Part shown: piece after piece, positions 32,641 through 42,998 of the stretch
How positions within the stretch are numbered: position 1 is the first letter of the stretch
Layout of the letters: every line of letters starts with the position of its first letter
Source: Sycobia sp. Sy_11
Lineage: Eukaryota > Arthropoda > Insecta > Hymenoptera > Epichrysomallidae
Reading direction: 5' to 3'
Assembly (NCBI GenBank): GCA_018907035.1
Contig: JACCIC010000027.1
Coordinates: forward strand, 1,659,501 to 1,723,500
DNA: 64,000 bases
The notes under the pieces: model-generated
What the model was told of the DNA's origin: nothing
Databases searched by the model: none
What the model saw: the letters and a program-made list of their open reading frames with translations, nothing else
Position numbers and translations under genes: made by a program

Positions 32641-33620
32641 AATATTGTATTTTCGTGTACGGGCTGTTGAATACGATATCCCGTTGGCTCGGGACAATTT
32701 CTGTTGAATGATTTGTATTCGGATGATAGAATGCAATGTCCAGGTGTCTCTGGACAACTGCTACGGGGAGTTTCGTGTTCGGACGGTAGAAGACGATGCC
32801 CAGGTATGACGGGACGACTTACACGAGGAATTTCGTGTTCGGGCGGTAGAAGACGATGTCCAGATATGATGGGACGACTTCTACAGGGAGTTGTCTGTTC
32901 GGACTGTAGAATAGGATGTCCAGGTGTCTCTGAACGACTTCTACGGGGAATTTCGTGTTTGGATGGTAAAAGACGATGTCCAGGTATGACGTGATGACTT
33001 CTGCGAAGAATTTCGTATTCGGACGGTAGAAAACGATGTCATGGTATGGCGGGACGACTGCATCGGGGAAGTTCGTGTTTGGAGGGTAGAAAACGATGTC
33101 GACGTATAACGGGACAATTTCTCCTGGGAATTTCGTGTTCGGACGATAGAAGACGATGTCCAGATATGGTGGGATGACTGCTACGGGGAATGTCGTGTTC
33201 GGATGATAGAAGACAATATTCAGGTATGACGGGACAACTTCTATGGGGAATTCCGTGTTCGGACGATAGAAGACGATGTCCAGGTATGACGGGATGACTT
33301 CTACGGGGCATGTCGTGTACGGATGATAGAAGACGATATCCAGGTATGACGGGACGACTTCTACGAGGAATTTCGTGTTTGGATGGTAGAAGTCGATATC
33401 CAGGTATGACGGGACGACTTCTATAGGGAGATTCATGTTGGAACGTTCGAATACGATATCGGGATGTTTTGGAAGTAAAGTCGTTCCGGTATACATGGAG
33501 ATAGTATTCTACCTTCCCAACACAAAACTCTCTATAGCAGTCGTCCCGGGACATGTCCTATATTCCGAACATGATACTTTCCGTAAACGTCCTCTCGAGA
33601 CACTTGGACATCTTTTTCAA
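32641..33620. repeat. 60-bp minisatellite with an inverted end
   Basis: About fourteen 60-base units lie head to tail from 32,641 to about 33,470. A typical unit reads TTTCGTGTTCGGACGGTAGA, then AGACGATGTCCAGGTATGAC, then GGGACGACTTCTACGGGGAA. From about 33,478 to 33,610 two more units lie in the opposite orientation, giving a head-to-head junction. The two leftmost and the inverted units are the most diverged. The period is 60 with almost no indels, so reading frames persist through the array on both strands. It lies in the MRPL39 intron, between a (TA)n tract on each side (32,556 and 33,671). Confidence 0.9.
32819..33496 (-). CDS. Open frame of 20-residue repeats in the minisatellite
   Basis: This 225-codon minus-strand frame starts with ATG at 33,494-33,496 in the inverted part and runs through eleven units. 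Each unit translates close to PVEVVPSYLDIVFYRPNTKF. Tyr, Pro, Asp and Phe positions are kept better than the rest. There is no signal peptide, membrane segment or known domain. A second minus frame (33,039-33,554, with repeats around SRPVIPGYRLLSSEHEIPRR) and a plus frame (32,704-32,994) are also open, as expected when a 60-base unit without stops is repeated. Coding is therefore unproven. I do not recognise a family. Confidence 0.25.
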   Translation of the reverse strand: MYTGTTLLPKHPDIVFERSNMNLPIEVVPSYLDIDFYHPNTKFLVEVVPSYLDIVFYHPYTTCPVEVIPSYLDIVFYRPNTEFPIEVVPSYLNIVFYHPNTTFPVAVIPPYLDIVFYRPNTKFPGEIVPLYVDIVFYPPNTNFPDAVVPPYHDIVFYRPNTKFFAEVITSYLDIVFYHPNTKFPVEVVQRHLDILFYSPNRQLPVEVVPSYLDIVFYRPNTKFLV

Positions 33621-33666
33621 CCGCCTGAAATCAAATGAACAATTTGCCTCTTAGAAGCCGTATGTA

Positions 33667-33670
<4 letters not shown>

Positions 33671-33746
<76 letters not shown>

Positions 33747-33747
33747 A
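33671..33747. repeat. (TA)n(TG)n compound microsatellite
   Basis: About 50 bases of TA are followed by about 27 bases of TG. Another (TA)n lies at 33,872-33,919. Confidence 0.95.
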
Positions 33748-33871
33748 TGAAATGCGGTTGTATATTCTGTATATACATACTGCATAGAGTACTTTTTACT
33801 TAATATATTATTGAATTGTTTAAGAGATCGGTTAAATTATTATCTCTGGCGAATCCGAGACGGGGATGCTA

Positions 33872-33920
<49 letters not shown>

Positions 33921-33921
<1 letters not shown>

Positions 33922-34715
33922 CTATCGACTCTGCGCACACGGCTACGTATTTCGTAGATATATATATACATAAACACTGGAGGGAGAAAGCTGGAAGCTA
34001 TCGGAAAAGGGGAGAAGTGGGGAGCGGAAGAAAATGGAGACACATTACATAACAAACGTCATACAATTTACTGATAATCTTATTGAATTGCAAAAGGGGG
34101 GAGATGCGGCAAGGATGAGCATGGTCAGGAAAGGCGCTATACTAGTAGTCATATAATTACTCAAACGGTACTTGCCAGATGTCACTTCCTTGCTGTTAGC
34201 GATGATGGCTAGAGACGATGCCCGTGCACAGCAATGGTGGTGGCAGCGCGTCGATGGCCTGGCTCGTATGCGGCGGCGGCAGCGTTTCGTTGATCGTGCA
34301 GCGCCTGAAGTTGAAGATGGCGGGTCGGAGATGCGTCAATGCTTTGCTTGTGCGTAGCTGCAGCAGCGCCTGGCTGGCAAAATGGCGGGCTGGAAGCCAC
34401 GTCATCGTACTCACTGCATGGTGCTGGGAGTCTCTGCCATAGACCCATGAATCAGTGTCGACCCTTGAGTCTGAATGATCTTGTTTGTAGTTGGTACACT
34501 TCGTCGTTTCCACGTTTTATAATAGCTCCTAATAGGGTGTGGCGATATGTTGATAATGGTACTAGTAACTAAGCTGCGAAAGGGCGGCCTTCTCACTCGA
34601 CTGATCAGCTCTCTCCGCGCACGTTAGCGTCGCGTCGCGTCGATCGCGAATTCGCGCCAATCGATATCTCGATAGATTTCGAGTCCTAATATACCGTTGC
34701 GAAACGACGGACGGT

Positions 34716-34718
<3 letters not shown>
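33921..34718 (-). mobile_element. LTR-like GC-rich block 4
   Basis: This lies between (TA)n tracts at 33,872-33,919 and 34,719-34,766. On the minus strand it begins GTAACCGTCCGTCG and continues with an ATTAGGA segment and CpG-rich DNA, in the same order as block 3 at 30,675. Open frames in the middle (34,172-34,600) show no family similarity and overlap on both strands. It is probably an LTR or part of one. It ends 240 bases before the second MRPL39 exon. Confidence 0.35.
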
Positions 34719-34767
<49 letters not shown>

Positions 34768-34960
34768 TATGCTTTTTATTGAATTTACAATTATTCATGT
34801 AAAGTCTTCTTAAAATTTGTAATTAAGTTAGAGTGCACAAGTAGTATAAAATGATAATTAGTATCCTATTATAAAAAACAAAATTCCAATGATTTGTTTA
34901 ATATAATAATTGCTTTATTAAGGATGTTGTATTTCACAGTATTGTAAATGATATTTTCAG

Positions 34961-35489
34961 CTTTCCATGGCCAAATATAAAATCTGGAAGTTTTATATAT
35001 GATGTCATCTTGGATTTACCAAATTGGAAAGCTACTAATGCAGAGCTCCGTGCAATGTCTGCCCAATTTGTAAAAATATGTAATAAGGAGATACCAGTGG
35101 AGAGGCTCCAAGTTAGCGAAGCACTCGCTCTGAATATGTTTCAAGATAATCCATATAAGAGCAAGCAAATTCCGTACATCGCTAAATCACAAAATGGTTG
35201 CGTTACCCTTTATCGTATTGGTGAACATATAGATATAAGCAAAGGCCCATTGGTTGCTAATACAAATATAATCGGGAAAACGACTATTACGGCTGTTCAC
35301 AAGACAAGTTTCAATGACGTGGACCAAATGTACCGTTTTCAAGGTATTGCGTTACCTCGAAGTGTATATCTTAATCATTTTGCTTATAAAATTCTTGAAA
35401 ATAGAGCAAAACAATTAAATCAAACAATCTCGATTCCTTTCAAAATAAACGAAGATGATGAAGTAAAGGATCAAATTGTAAGAAATTAA
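34961..35489 (+). CDS. MRPL39: Mitochondrial ribosomal protein L39, 3' coding exon
   Basis: After the acceptor GATATTTTCAG at 34,960 the exon continues the phase-2 frame from 22,288. It contains SGSFIYDVILDLPNWKATNA, VERLQVSEALALNMFQDNPYK, YRIGEHIDISKGPL and MYRFQGIALPRSVYLNHFAY. These are the C-terminal segments of animal MRPL39 in the expected order. The frame ends at TAA 35,487-35,489. With the upstream exon the protein is about 336 residues, similar to the vertebrate protein. No disabling change is seen. AATAAA signals follow at 35,545-35,550 and 35,564-35,569, suitable for 3' processing. Confidence 0.92.
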
Positions 35490-35544
35490 TAGTTTATTTA
35501 ATAGGAAATATATATAATATACATTTAGAATATGCTGTATATAA

Positions 35545-35569
35545 AATAAATGTAGGATAAAATAATAAA
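35545..35569 (+). terminator. MRPL39: MRPL39 polyadenylation signals
   Basis: Two AATAAA hexamers lie at 35,545-35,550 and 35,564-35,569, about 60-80 bases after the stop codon. Confidence 0.6.
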
Positions 35570-35634
35570 TCAAGTAAAATTTGTTTTACCGTTTTATGTA
35601 TTGTACAAGCAAAATAAGACGTCGAAGTAAATTT

Positions 35635-35686
35635 ATAGTGTACGTTATCGGGAGGGAGAGATAACGTACACTATTGGGGGGGGGGG
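35635..35686. repeat. Perfect 15-bp hairpin followed by G11
   Basis: ATAGTGTACGTTATC (35,635-35,649) and its exact reverse complement (35,660-35,674) enclose a GGGAGGGAGA loop. Eleven consecutive G residues follow at 35,676-35,686. It lies 145 bases after the MRPL39 stop and after its likely poly(A) site. Confidence 0.85.
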
Positions 35687-36081
35687 CTGTAGATAAAAAG
35701 AGTGACTTTTAATTTAGGTATATTCGAAGAAGTGTCGCAAGAAGCAACAATCAGTATCGCATATATATTATCGAAAGAAAAAGAACCCTGATGCTTATTG
35801 TAATATTTCAAATTCCAATTTAACGTAAGTAGTTATAAAAGAAAATTAGGCGATACTAAATATGTGTAGATTGCATTTACATTATGAATTTTACCGTAGT
35901 TTTGACATATAAATGATATTTTATGTTTCAAAAGAACATGAAGCGTGCAAGTACACAGTGCATGTGTATATACATACATTATACAACGTTTCATGAGTGA
36001 ATCGAACTTCTCGACGTAAGCCTTTTACAAAATAAGCTTATATTCGTTACATTTCTGTCGGTCAGGCCGTCAAGTAAAATT

Positions 36082-36082
<1 letters not shown>

Positions 36083-36154
<72 letters not shown>
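36083..36154. repeat. (TA)n tract
   Basis: About 72 bases of TA with one G interruption. Confidence 0.95.
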
Positions 36155-38540
36155 TCAAAACATTTGAACGCTTTATTACCATTCAAGCCTGTTTGAAAAT
36201 ATACTTTTAGGTGCGGAGAATACCCACATTCGATTTTTCTGAGAATTTATATGCTAATATTTTTTTACGGTACGAATATCAGAGTGCTTTTTTGTTGGAA
36301 TTGAATTTTCTTAGTGAAATCAATACAAAAACCATACAAATCGTAGTTTTGGGTTTTTAATTCGGAAAATTAGAATATTTTTTAGAAAATTTTTCAAAAA
36401 AAATTGTTCATCTTATTTGTTCCGTTCATTTTCTTTTGTATAACTAATATTTCTTAAGAAAAATTTAACAATTTTATGTAGGGTTGCTCCGAAATTCGAT
36501 GGATTCTGGCTAAACTTCCGAAAAACACCCATATCTGATTTCGCTTAAAATTGATGTATTTATATTTTTCGGTATGCTAATTATAAATATCATTATGGTT
36601 TTAAATGCATTTTGAATTTTCATGGTAAAATACTAAAAACTATGTAAATACATAAACATTATGTTGTGTTGAAAATTTTTAAGAATTTGACAAGAGCTTT
36701 TTAATGAAAGTTTTACATCTACTAAAACACATATTTCAATTTTAGGTATTTTTGCTATAGATTTTTATTTTCTAAAAATCTGATCTATACATCAGGAATC
36801 TATATATTTCTAAAATTGTCTAGACACAAGAATATATATTTTAATGAGATCTACAACTTTTATTTTGAATATATTTTTAAATTTTTCGTATATTCTCTGA
36901 TCAATTGGAATAACCTTCATTATTGTGTTTATTTTTTGAAATTTTCGATTCCAATTCCATTTCCACCAAATGTCTCTATGATATTTCAAAAATGTAAATG
37001 TACAAATTTTTATCAGAATCGGTTATGGGAGCTTTTGGAAAGTTAAAAAACGAATCTGTATCACATTTCTGTATCACACACATGTACATATCTTCTGCAT
37101 TCGCTTTATATTTATTCAAATGTTTTGCAACTGATAAAATTAATTACAGTTTCCATTTTAATTTTTATTAATAGCGGAAAATCACTTTTTTATAACTTAA
37201 TTTTTTAAATATAAAGTTATTTATATAATGATTCAACTAACTAAATTAATACGATAATCGTACAGGTCGACCACATGCTTGAAAAAAATATTCTTCAAAA
37301 GAATTATTTAAATAATAGATTGTATATGCGATTATAATAGATATAAGAAATTAAAACACAAATTTGCTTGCAAGATTCAATATCCGAAATGCATATTGAA
37401 AAAAATTTTAGATTTAAAATTCAATTTTTTTCTTTATTGGGTGGCAACTTTGATTATTTTTGAAATTTGAATTAATTCATATTTTATAAAATTTAAAATG
37501 ATATATCCTGTTCGAACGTTCTTGACTCATCGAAAGTGATTTATACATAAAATTTATTTTACAAACGAGCCCTCGAACAGTAAACGGATGATTCTTTTTT
37601 GAACTTTAAGAAGTTCTAAATAATGAAATTTTAAAGTTAATTAAATCAGAATTCCTAAATATGCATTTCTGGAAGATGAAACTAAGGACCTTTTTGCTTA
37701 AAGTGATTTATTAAATCTTTTTTTATTATATGTTTGTATTATATTATATTATGTTTCAAAAAATAAAGCAAAATAAAGTGAATTTAGATATTAATGAAAT
37801 GAGAATGATTTTTTTATTGGAAAGTATCCACGCCCGATTGTGTTATATATGTTTAATCTTACGTTTATTGAGGTTTTGTTGGAGCTAGAGTGTAGAAATT
37901 GAATTTTCATTTTGAAATGAGTATAAACATATTACAACGATGGTTTTGACATTTACGTCAAAAAATAAAAAAAATGAAAGAAACATTTCTAAAGAACAGC
38001 CGAATATCTCGTGAAAGTATACCTTTCGTGTTCTATAAAGTTTTTAGAAACAGCGTATCTACGTTCTGTTCTCCAAATACGTATTCAGAAATCTTCGAAC
38101 GCATTTTTCTCACAAAAACTTTATAGAGAAAAAATTCATAGAACAAAAAAGAAGTAATATACTACTAAAAGAAGTAATATACATATAATGATTTATATAA
38201 TATTTGTTCGAACTATTTTTAAAACTTTTTTCCATTATATAATACCATAATTTAAAAAAAAACCATAACTTTGATGGTTTTCGACGTGAGAAGTCTATTT
38301 GCGCTAACACTCACTTGTTATTCAAAAATATCATATGTAAGCGACTTTAACATCATCAAAATTAATAAAAAATCAGAAAAAAAGTAAAGAATTGTAAATA
38401 GTACACGAAAAAATGTTACATAGTATTGGGTATATAACTATGTTTTTAGCGTTTGTGCAGCGTAGCGCATATTATATTCATGTTCCCAATTAATAGTACT
38501 ACACCTGTATTAGTATCCCTACATATTATATAAAATATCT
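36155..38540. other. AT-rich gene-free DNA
   Basis: This stretch is AT-rich throughout and full of stops. Short segments such as TAAACTTCCGAAAAACACCC (36,515) and ATATATATTTTAATGAGATC (36,833) resemble segments near 46,750 and 47,100, which hints at an old dispersed repeat. The 76-codon frame 36,816-37,046 is low-complexity and I do not call it a gene. Confidence 0.5.
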
Positions 38541-38559
38541 CGTCCCCCCAACCTCTCTC

Positions 38560-39355
38560 TCTCTCTCTCGCCCTCTCTCTTTACTCTGCCATTTTCCATT
38601 CCTCTCCATTTGTATATTTCCAAAGGGTTGTTAATACATACAAATTTCAGAATAAAACGTACGGTAAATGTAAAACTACCCTGTACGTGTTACAGTATAT
38701 ATGTATTGAATCTAGAAGTAAGTTTCCAGCGTTTGTCAAAAGATGGCGACATCAGTGGATCCGGGGCAGAAATATCGGATCTCATTTGTTATGTTTCTTG
38801 GTTGTATATCTGTCAACAACTTTGCAACATTATATTTGAACATTTCTTTCGATGTCGTTTATTTTAAGGATCAAAATCATGGTAAGTTTTCAGCTAAATT
38901 AACATCATTTGCGGGAAGTACGGCTTTTATTCTTTAATATGAAGAATAGTGCGGCTGTGGCCCATCGTTTGCTTTCAAAAACTTATGGGGCGACATATAT
39001 TGATGAATCTACGCGCCATAATTGCTTCAAACAGTTCAAAAGTGATGATTTTGAAGTTTAAGACAGGAATCGCTTCGGAAAGCCAAAAAGTTTTAAAAAC
39101 GAGAAATTAGACACTGTTGGATGAGGATTAGTGTCATATTCAAGAAGAATTTGCTGCATCATTACGGGTTACGCAACAAGCCGCTTTCCTGTACTTCAAA
39201 GCATTGGAATTCATTCAAAAGTTTGGAAACTGGTGACCATACGAATTAAAGCCGAGAGACGTGGAACGGCGATCTTGCATGTCCGAAAGGTTGCTGCATC
39301 AGTATAAAACTAAATCATTTTTACATCGTATCCTGACTTATTCGTTTAAAGTGAG
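38560..39355 (+). mobile_element. mariner-type remnant (family shared with 50.9 kb)
   Basis: The leading 180 bases (CT-rich tract, TACTCTGCCATTTTCCATTC, then ACATACAAATTTCAGAATAA) recur inverted at about 51,290-51,470. From about 38,935 the translation reads KNSAAVAHRLLSKTYGATYI, then a DDFEV segment, and ends near GNW.PYELKPRDVERRS, which is the mariner WVPHEL region. At least three stops interrupt it, and the catalytic half is missing. Confidence 0.75.
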
Positions 39356-39429
39356 AATTACAGATCTCTCATCTAATGAATCTATTGCTGTATTACAATA
39401 TAATTATTTATTATAAGATTTAAGATTTT

Positions 39430-39431
<2 letters not shown>

Positions 39432-39517
<86 letters not shown>

Positions 39518-39522
39518 TATAT
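39432..39522. repeat. (TA)n tract at copia LTR end
   Basis: About 90 bases of TA repeat, interrupted twice. It ends exactly at the terminal TGAATG of the copia LTR. Confidence 0.9.
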
Positions 39523-40275
39523 TGAATGTTTACATCAATATCAGACTCGAAAATACTTTATAAGATGAATTTATTTAACACGAGAAAGGAACGTCTGTCT
39601 ACGTGGGCGAGACGAACTGAGAAGATTAACCGAACTGTTTCAAAATCAAGAGTTCTGAAATTTTGCAGTACTATAGAAAATCAATCTAAAACTCTAGATA
39701 TTTAAAGGATAAACAATAATCACACACCTTCGCTACGTAAAAGTATGAAGAAAAGTCTAGACGCCGGCAAATAAGAAAACATTTGCTATACACATTATCA
39801 TAAAAAATGGCGACGTAGCCCGTAACCGAACTCACCGGACTCAGTTTACAATTTTATAAGAGTTTATGACTCTTTGTTTTTCAAGTGGTTTTTATACATT
39901 ATTTACCCAAGACTTAAATAATCCAATACGCCTCCTTCAAAATGACTTGAGTTTATAATATTATTAAAAAACATTCAATTAAGAAACAGACTCATTGTGA
40001 TCAGGCTAGCTTGCTTTTAATATCCGTATTACTTCCTCGCGTCTCCTGGGAAATTATACATCGATAAACATTCATTGCATGGAACAAGGAAACCAAGTAA
40101 AACCTGTTCAAACCATCTCCAAGATTAAGCAAACAAATAAATTAGTTAGAATTGATTGATGCATTTTTTTTACATATCAGATGTTTCTCTTGTCAATCTT
40201 AGGAATGGCATAGATTGCAACGGCTTCATTCATGCATCAGCAATCTGCTCACCTGTCAAAATTTATTTCAAGATT
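39523..40275 (-). mobile_element. Ty1/copia 3' end: LTR, polypurine tract, RNase H end
   Basis: On the minus strand, about 40,150-40,270 contains, across frames, EQIADA...MKPLQSMPFLRLTRE. This is the C-terminal end of copia RNase H. At about 39,929-39,938 lies the polypurine tract GAAGGAGGCG. The LTR follows directly, from 39,928 (TATTGGATTATTTAAG, with the usual TG start changed to TA) down to 39,523 (...AACATTCA), about 406 bases. The left end abuts a (TA)n tract. Upstream pol is missing or unrecognisable in 40,275-40,800. Confidence 0.65.
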
Positions 40276-40813
40276 ATTACTATTTTTCTACATTCTCTAC
40301 AGAGAAAATATAGTCAATACCAAATTCGTTAATTGTTTATGATTAGTCACTTTACTATATCAAGTGATTCTTCATGTTATTTTGTATTGACTATACTATT
40401 AGCACTATTATTTTTTTCACATATGATAATTTTCTTTAAGATTTTTATGTGTTCTTTAATTATTTTTTTTCATAATCATTCTCTGATAGATGCAAAAAAA
40501 TCAATATTAATCTATATATCTATTCAGTTATTATTAAGAAACTATTACCGATGCTTGTATTTTTGCATTTCAATAAAACAAGCATCATTCAAACGATTCC
40601 AATAAGTAGCTTTTGGTAATTGATTTATCAGTATTTCCATATTCCCAAATAAACATCAATCAGAATCAACAATTTCTTAAAAATTGATCTTTCTATAAGT
40701 CCATTTTCAATTCAGAGTCCTTCAAATACTTAAAAACTATTTGGGAATTTATCATATAAAACTAATTTGTTGAATGATTTTACAATTATTTATTTTTCTA
40801 TTATCAAAAATTA

Positions 40814-41281
40814 TTAGGAGTGTGAATAAGTCTTTCCCGTTTTTTGTAAGAGATGGCGCCACCAATACTGTGCGAGTATTCAATGGTTACATATGTCATA
40901 ATCAAAGCTTATTCATATGTCAACAATTCCATACTAACACATTAGTTAAAATTTTTTCGCATCATAAATTTTTGATATCGTGAAAATGTCGAAATTTGAG
41001 CCGAGTCGACGTCATTTGCGGGAAGTTTCACTTTATTGGTTCAATTTGAAGAAATCTGCTGCCGAGACGCATCGATTGCTTCAGGAGGCTTATGGAGAAG
41101 GTTGTGTCGATGATTCAAGTGTTCGCGGATGGTTTCGACGCTTCAAAAGCGGTGATTTCGACGTGGAAGACAAGGAGCGTTCCGGGCGGCCGCAAATCTT
41201 TGAAGATCGAGAATTGTCGACTTTGCTTGATGAAGATTCTTGTCAAACGCAAGAAGAACTTGCTGAAGCATTGGGAGTTGA
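40814..41281 (+). mobile_element. mariner, 5' fragment nearly identical to 61,937 copy
   Basis: It begins with the same terminal repeat (TTAGGAGTGTGAATAAGTCT) after a TA. By eye it follows the intact element with only about five differences over 468 bases, as far as GGAGTTGA at 41,281. There it stops abruptly and unrelated sequence begins. The transposase frame 40,986-41,281 covers the DNA-binding domain (first of its helix-turn-helix motifs, then GRP and the second helical region). The catalytic domain and the 3' terminal repeat are absent. Confidence 0.9.
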
Positions 41282-41588
41282 AAAACAAAACTTCTTCGCT
41301 GTTGGGTGTCATAGAGAGAGAAAGAGTTCCCGGGACCTCAGCCGACCTTAAGGAACCAAGGTGTTTTTCTTACGAATTTGTGGACGTCATGATTAGAGCA
41401 CATTTCTTCTTTCGTGACGCCCGGGTACCCGCAAAAGAATCACCGGTGGTGTCGGCCGTACCGTCCACTAGCGTCGTGGACGTATTACGACCGGAAGTCT
41501 TCATCTGGGGTTTCTACCGGTTTCTTCTTATTTTATAACGCAATAACTGGTTCGATCGTCTAGGGATCGGGACGGAATCCCTCACGAT
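41282..41588. other. Junction DNA between mariner and gypsy B
   Basis: This is GC-balanced sequence of unknown origin, including CCCGGGACCTCAGCCGACC and GTCGTGGACGTATTACGACC. It may be a downstream part of gypsy B or of a third element. The open frame 41,092-41,538 continues from mariner into it only by chance. Confidence 0.4.
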
Positions 41589-42401
41589 TCATGAGAACAC
41601 TTCAATATTTGACTTTTGTGTGATGGCACTCTTTTCTCGATTTATTGTGAGTCCAGCTTTATGTACTCGAGGATGAACACGACTTATCCAGTCTAAGTGT
41701 TCTTCGAATGTCTTTGTGTCGATGATAATATCGTCAAGATATGAGTCTGGTATAATAATTCGGTCTATAGGTCGTTGGAACGACGCTCCAGCGTTAGATA
41801 GACTGAAGGGCATCCTCGTAAACTGGAATAATCGCATTCCAGGTACCGTAAATGCCGTTATCGGTTTGCATTCCTGATGAAGTGGTATTTAATGGTACTA
41901 CTCAGATCTAAGGTAAAAATATATCTAGCTGATTGTAGCTTCCTTGGCATCTGGTGCATGTTAGGACACGGATATGCATCAGGTTTCAAAACTAAATTAA
42001 CTTTTCCTAAATCAATGCAAAATCTATATTTCCCATTGCTTTTACGTACCATCACCACTGGGCTTGACCAACCACTTGTGAATGGTTCGACTACTCCAGT
42101 CTCCAGCATTTCTCTAACTTGAGAATGCATTTCTTTTTGTATTTTCATAGAGTATAGGGCGAGCATCTCCAACATCTATAATATGTTTCGCCCACGTCGT
42201 ACGTCTCAGTGGCATTTCTCCCACCGGCAGGATTTTATTCAAGAGCTTCTTAATACGTTTTTGTTCCTGCCGTGATATATCCGCGAGATCAATGGATGCT
42301 AACCTCGAAAACTCCATGGTCAGTTGAAAACCAGTATTTTTTTCTGAGTTTATCTCGCCTACTCGAATAATTTCAGAAGATAAGCCGTCAATCAATCGCA
42401 A
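41589..42401 (-). pseudogene. pol: Gypsy B reverse transcriptase, truncated
   Basis: The pieces 42,114-42,401, 41,858-42,175 and 41,589-41,837 together give a linker, then VVEPFTSGWSSPVVMVRKSN, the fingers motif GKYRFCIDLGKVN, ARYIFTLDLSS (palm, first catalytic Asp), FTRMPFSLSNAGASFQR and the active-site box YLDDIII, which keeps both Asp residues. They lie in different frames with short gaps between them. RNase H and integrase would follow but are absent. Confidence 0.85.
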
Positions 42402-42439
42402 CGGTGCCAGTCATTGGATTTCATTACATGTGACTGCGG

Positions 42440-42973
42440 CTACTTCCATCCTGACCCGTTTTTTCGCCACTTTAACCCACAACGAATGATTTTCGCATCA
42501 TGGATGATTCCGAACGCTCGTGGAAAATTGGCACCTACGTAGCAATCTACTTCTAGGTTTGGGATCACAGCGATTAGCACATCGCGCGTGATCTCTGCCA
42601 ATTCTAATGACAGTTCGACGTAACCCGCGACGTAAAACGGAGAGTTCCCTGGGCCATTAGCACCAACTCCAGACGCTGAGTAGGCCTCTCGCTGGCAAGC
42701 CGTTGCTAACTGTTGCCAGATCTTCCCCATCACAGTGTGAGACGCGCTGGTTTCGTACAATGCACGTATCCGGTACTCAGCAATTTGCCCCGAAATCCAC
42801 CAGCGCGCTTTTTCGGGCCGTGCTGCAATTCGGCCGGGATCTAATTCTCCGCTGTCACTTTCCTCAGTCGACGGTATTTCCTCAACTAAATCAGGCCTTT
42901 CTTCACTTTGATTTATCGAGGACGACTGAGGATTCGAGGAACGAGGTCCTCCAATATTCTCGTCGGGGGTCAC
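42440..42973 (-). pseudogene. pol: Gypsy B aspartic protease
   Basis: The frame has the acidic linker expected after gag (ERPDLVEEIPSTEESDSGEL). It is followed by a retropepsin-like domain with the active-site loop IRALYETSASHTVMG. There the catalytic Asp of D-T/S-G is Glu and the Gly is Ser, so the enzyme would be inactive. The later hydrophobic segment VIPNLEVDCYVGANFPRAFG matches the C-terminal protease motif. Confidence 0.8.
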
Positions 42974-42998
42974 GTTTGGATTGCAAGTCGACTGACCC

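Larger units (their letters stand above)
22289..34960 (+). other. MRPL39: MRPL39 intron, 12.67 kb
   Basis: The intron starts GTATTTG and ends GATATTTTCAG. The two flanking exons join to a continuous MRPL39 protein with no missing segment, so no further coding exon is needed between them. It contains, in order: gypsy A copy 2 (23.89-25.87 kb), a dispersed repeat and a palindrome (26.27-27.17 kb), LTR-like blocks and (GA)n/(TA)n tracts (27.4-29.65 kb), a deleted mariner (29.68-30.63 kb), another LTR-like block, a MITE (32.22-32.44 kb), the 60-bp minisatellite (32.64-33.62 kb) and a further LTR-like block (33.92-34.72 kb). 22,289-23,700 is AT-rich and without recognisable genes. Confidence 0.85.

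Noticed and set aside
32641..33620. The regular 60-base array as a CRISPR
   Set aside because: Units are directly adjacent with no unique spacers, units diverge from each other, and the genome is animal. It is a minisatellite.
34172..34600. Overlapping frames of 60-105 codons on both strands
   Set aside because: No family motif, both strands equally open, and they lie within an LTR-like GC-rich block. Treated as by-products of composition.
41092..41538. 148-codon plus frame across the mariner-gypsy junction
   Set aside because: It is a shifted frame of mariner that continues by chance into junction DNA. No domain is present.
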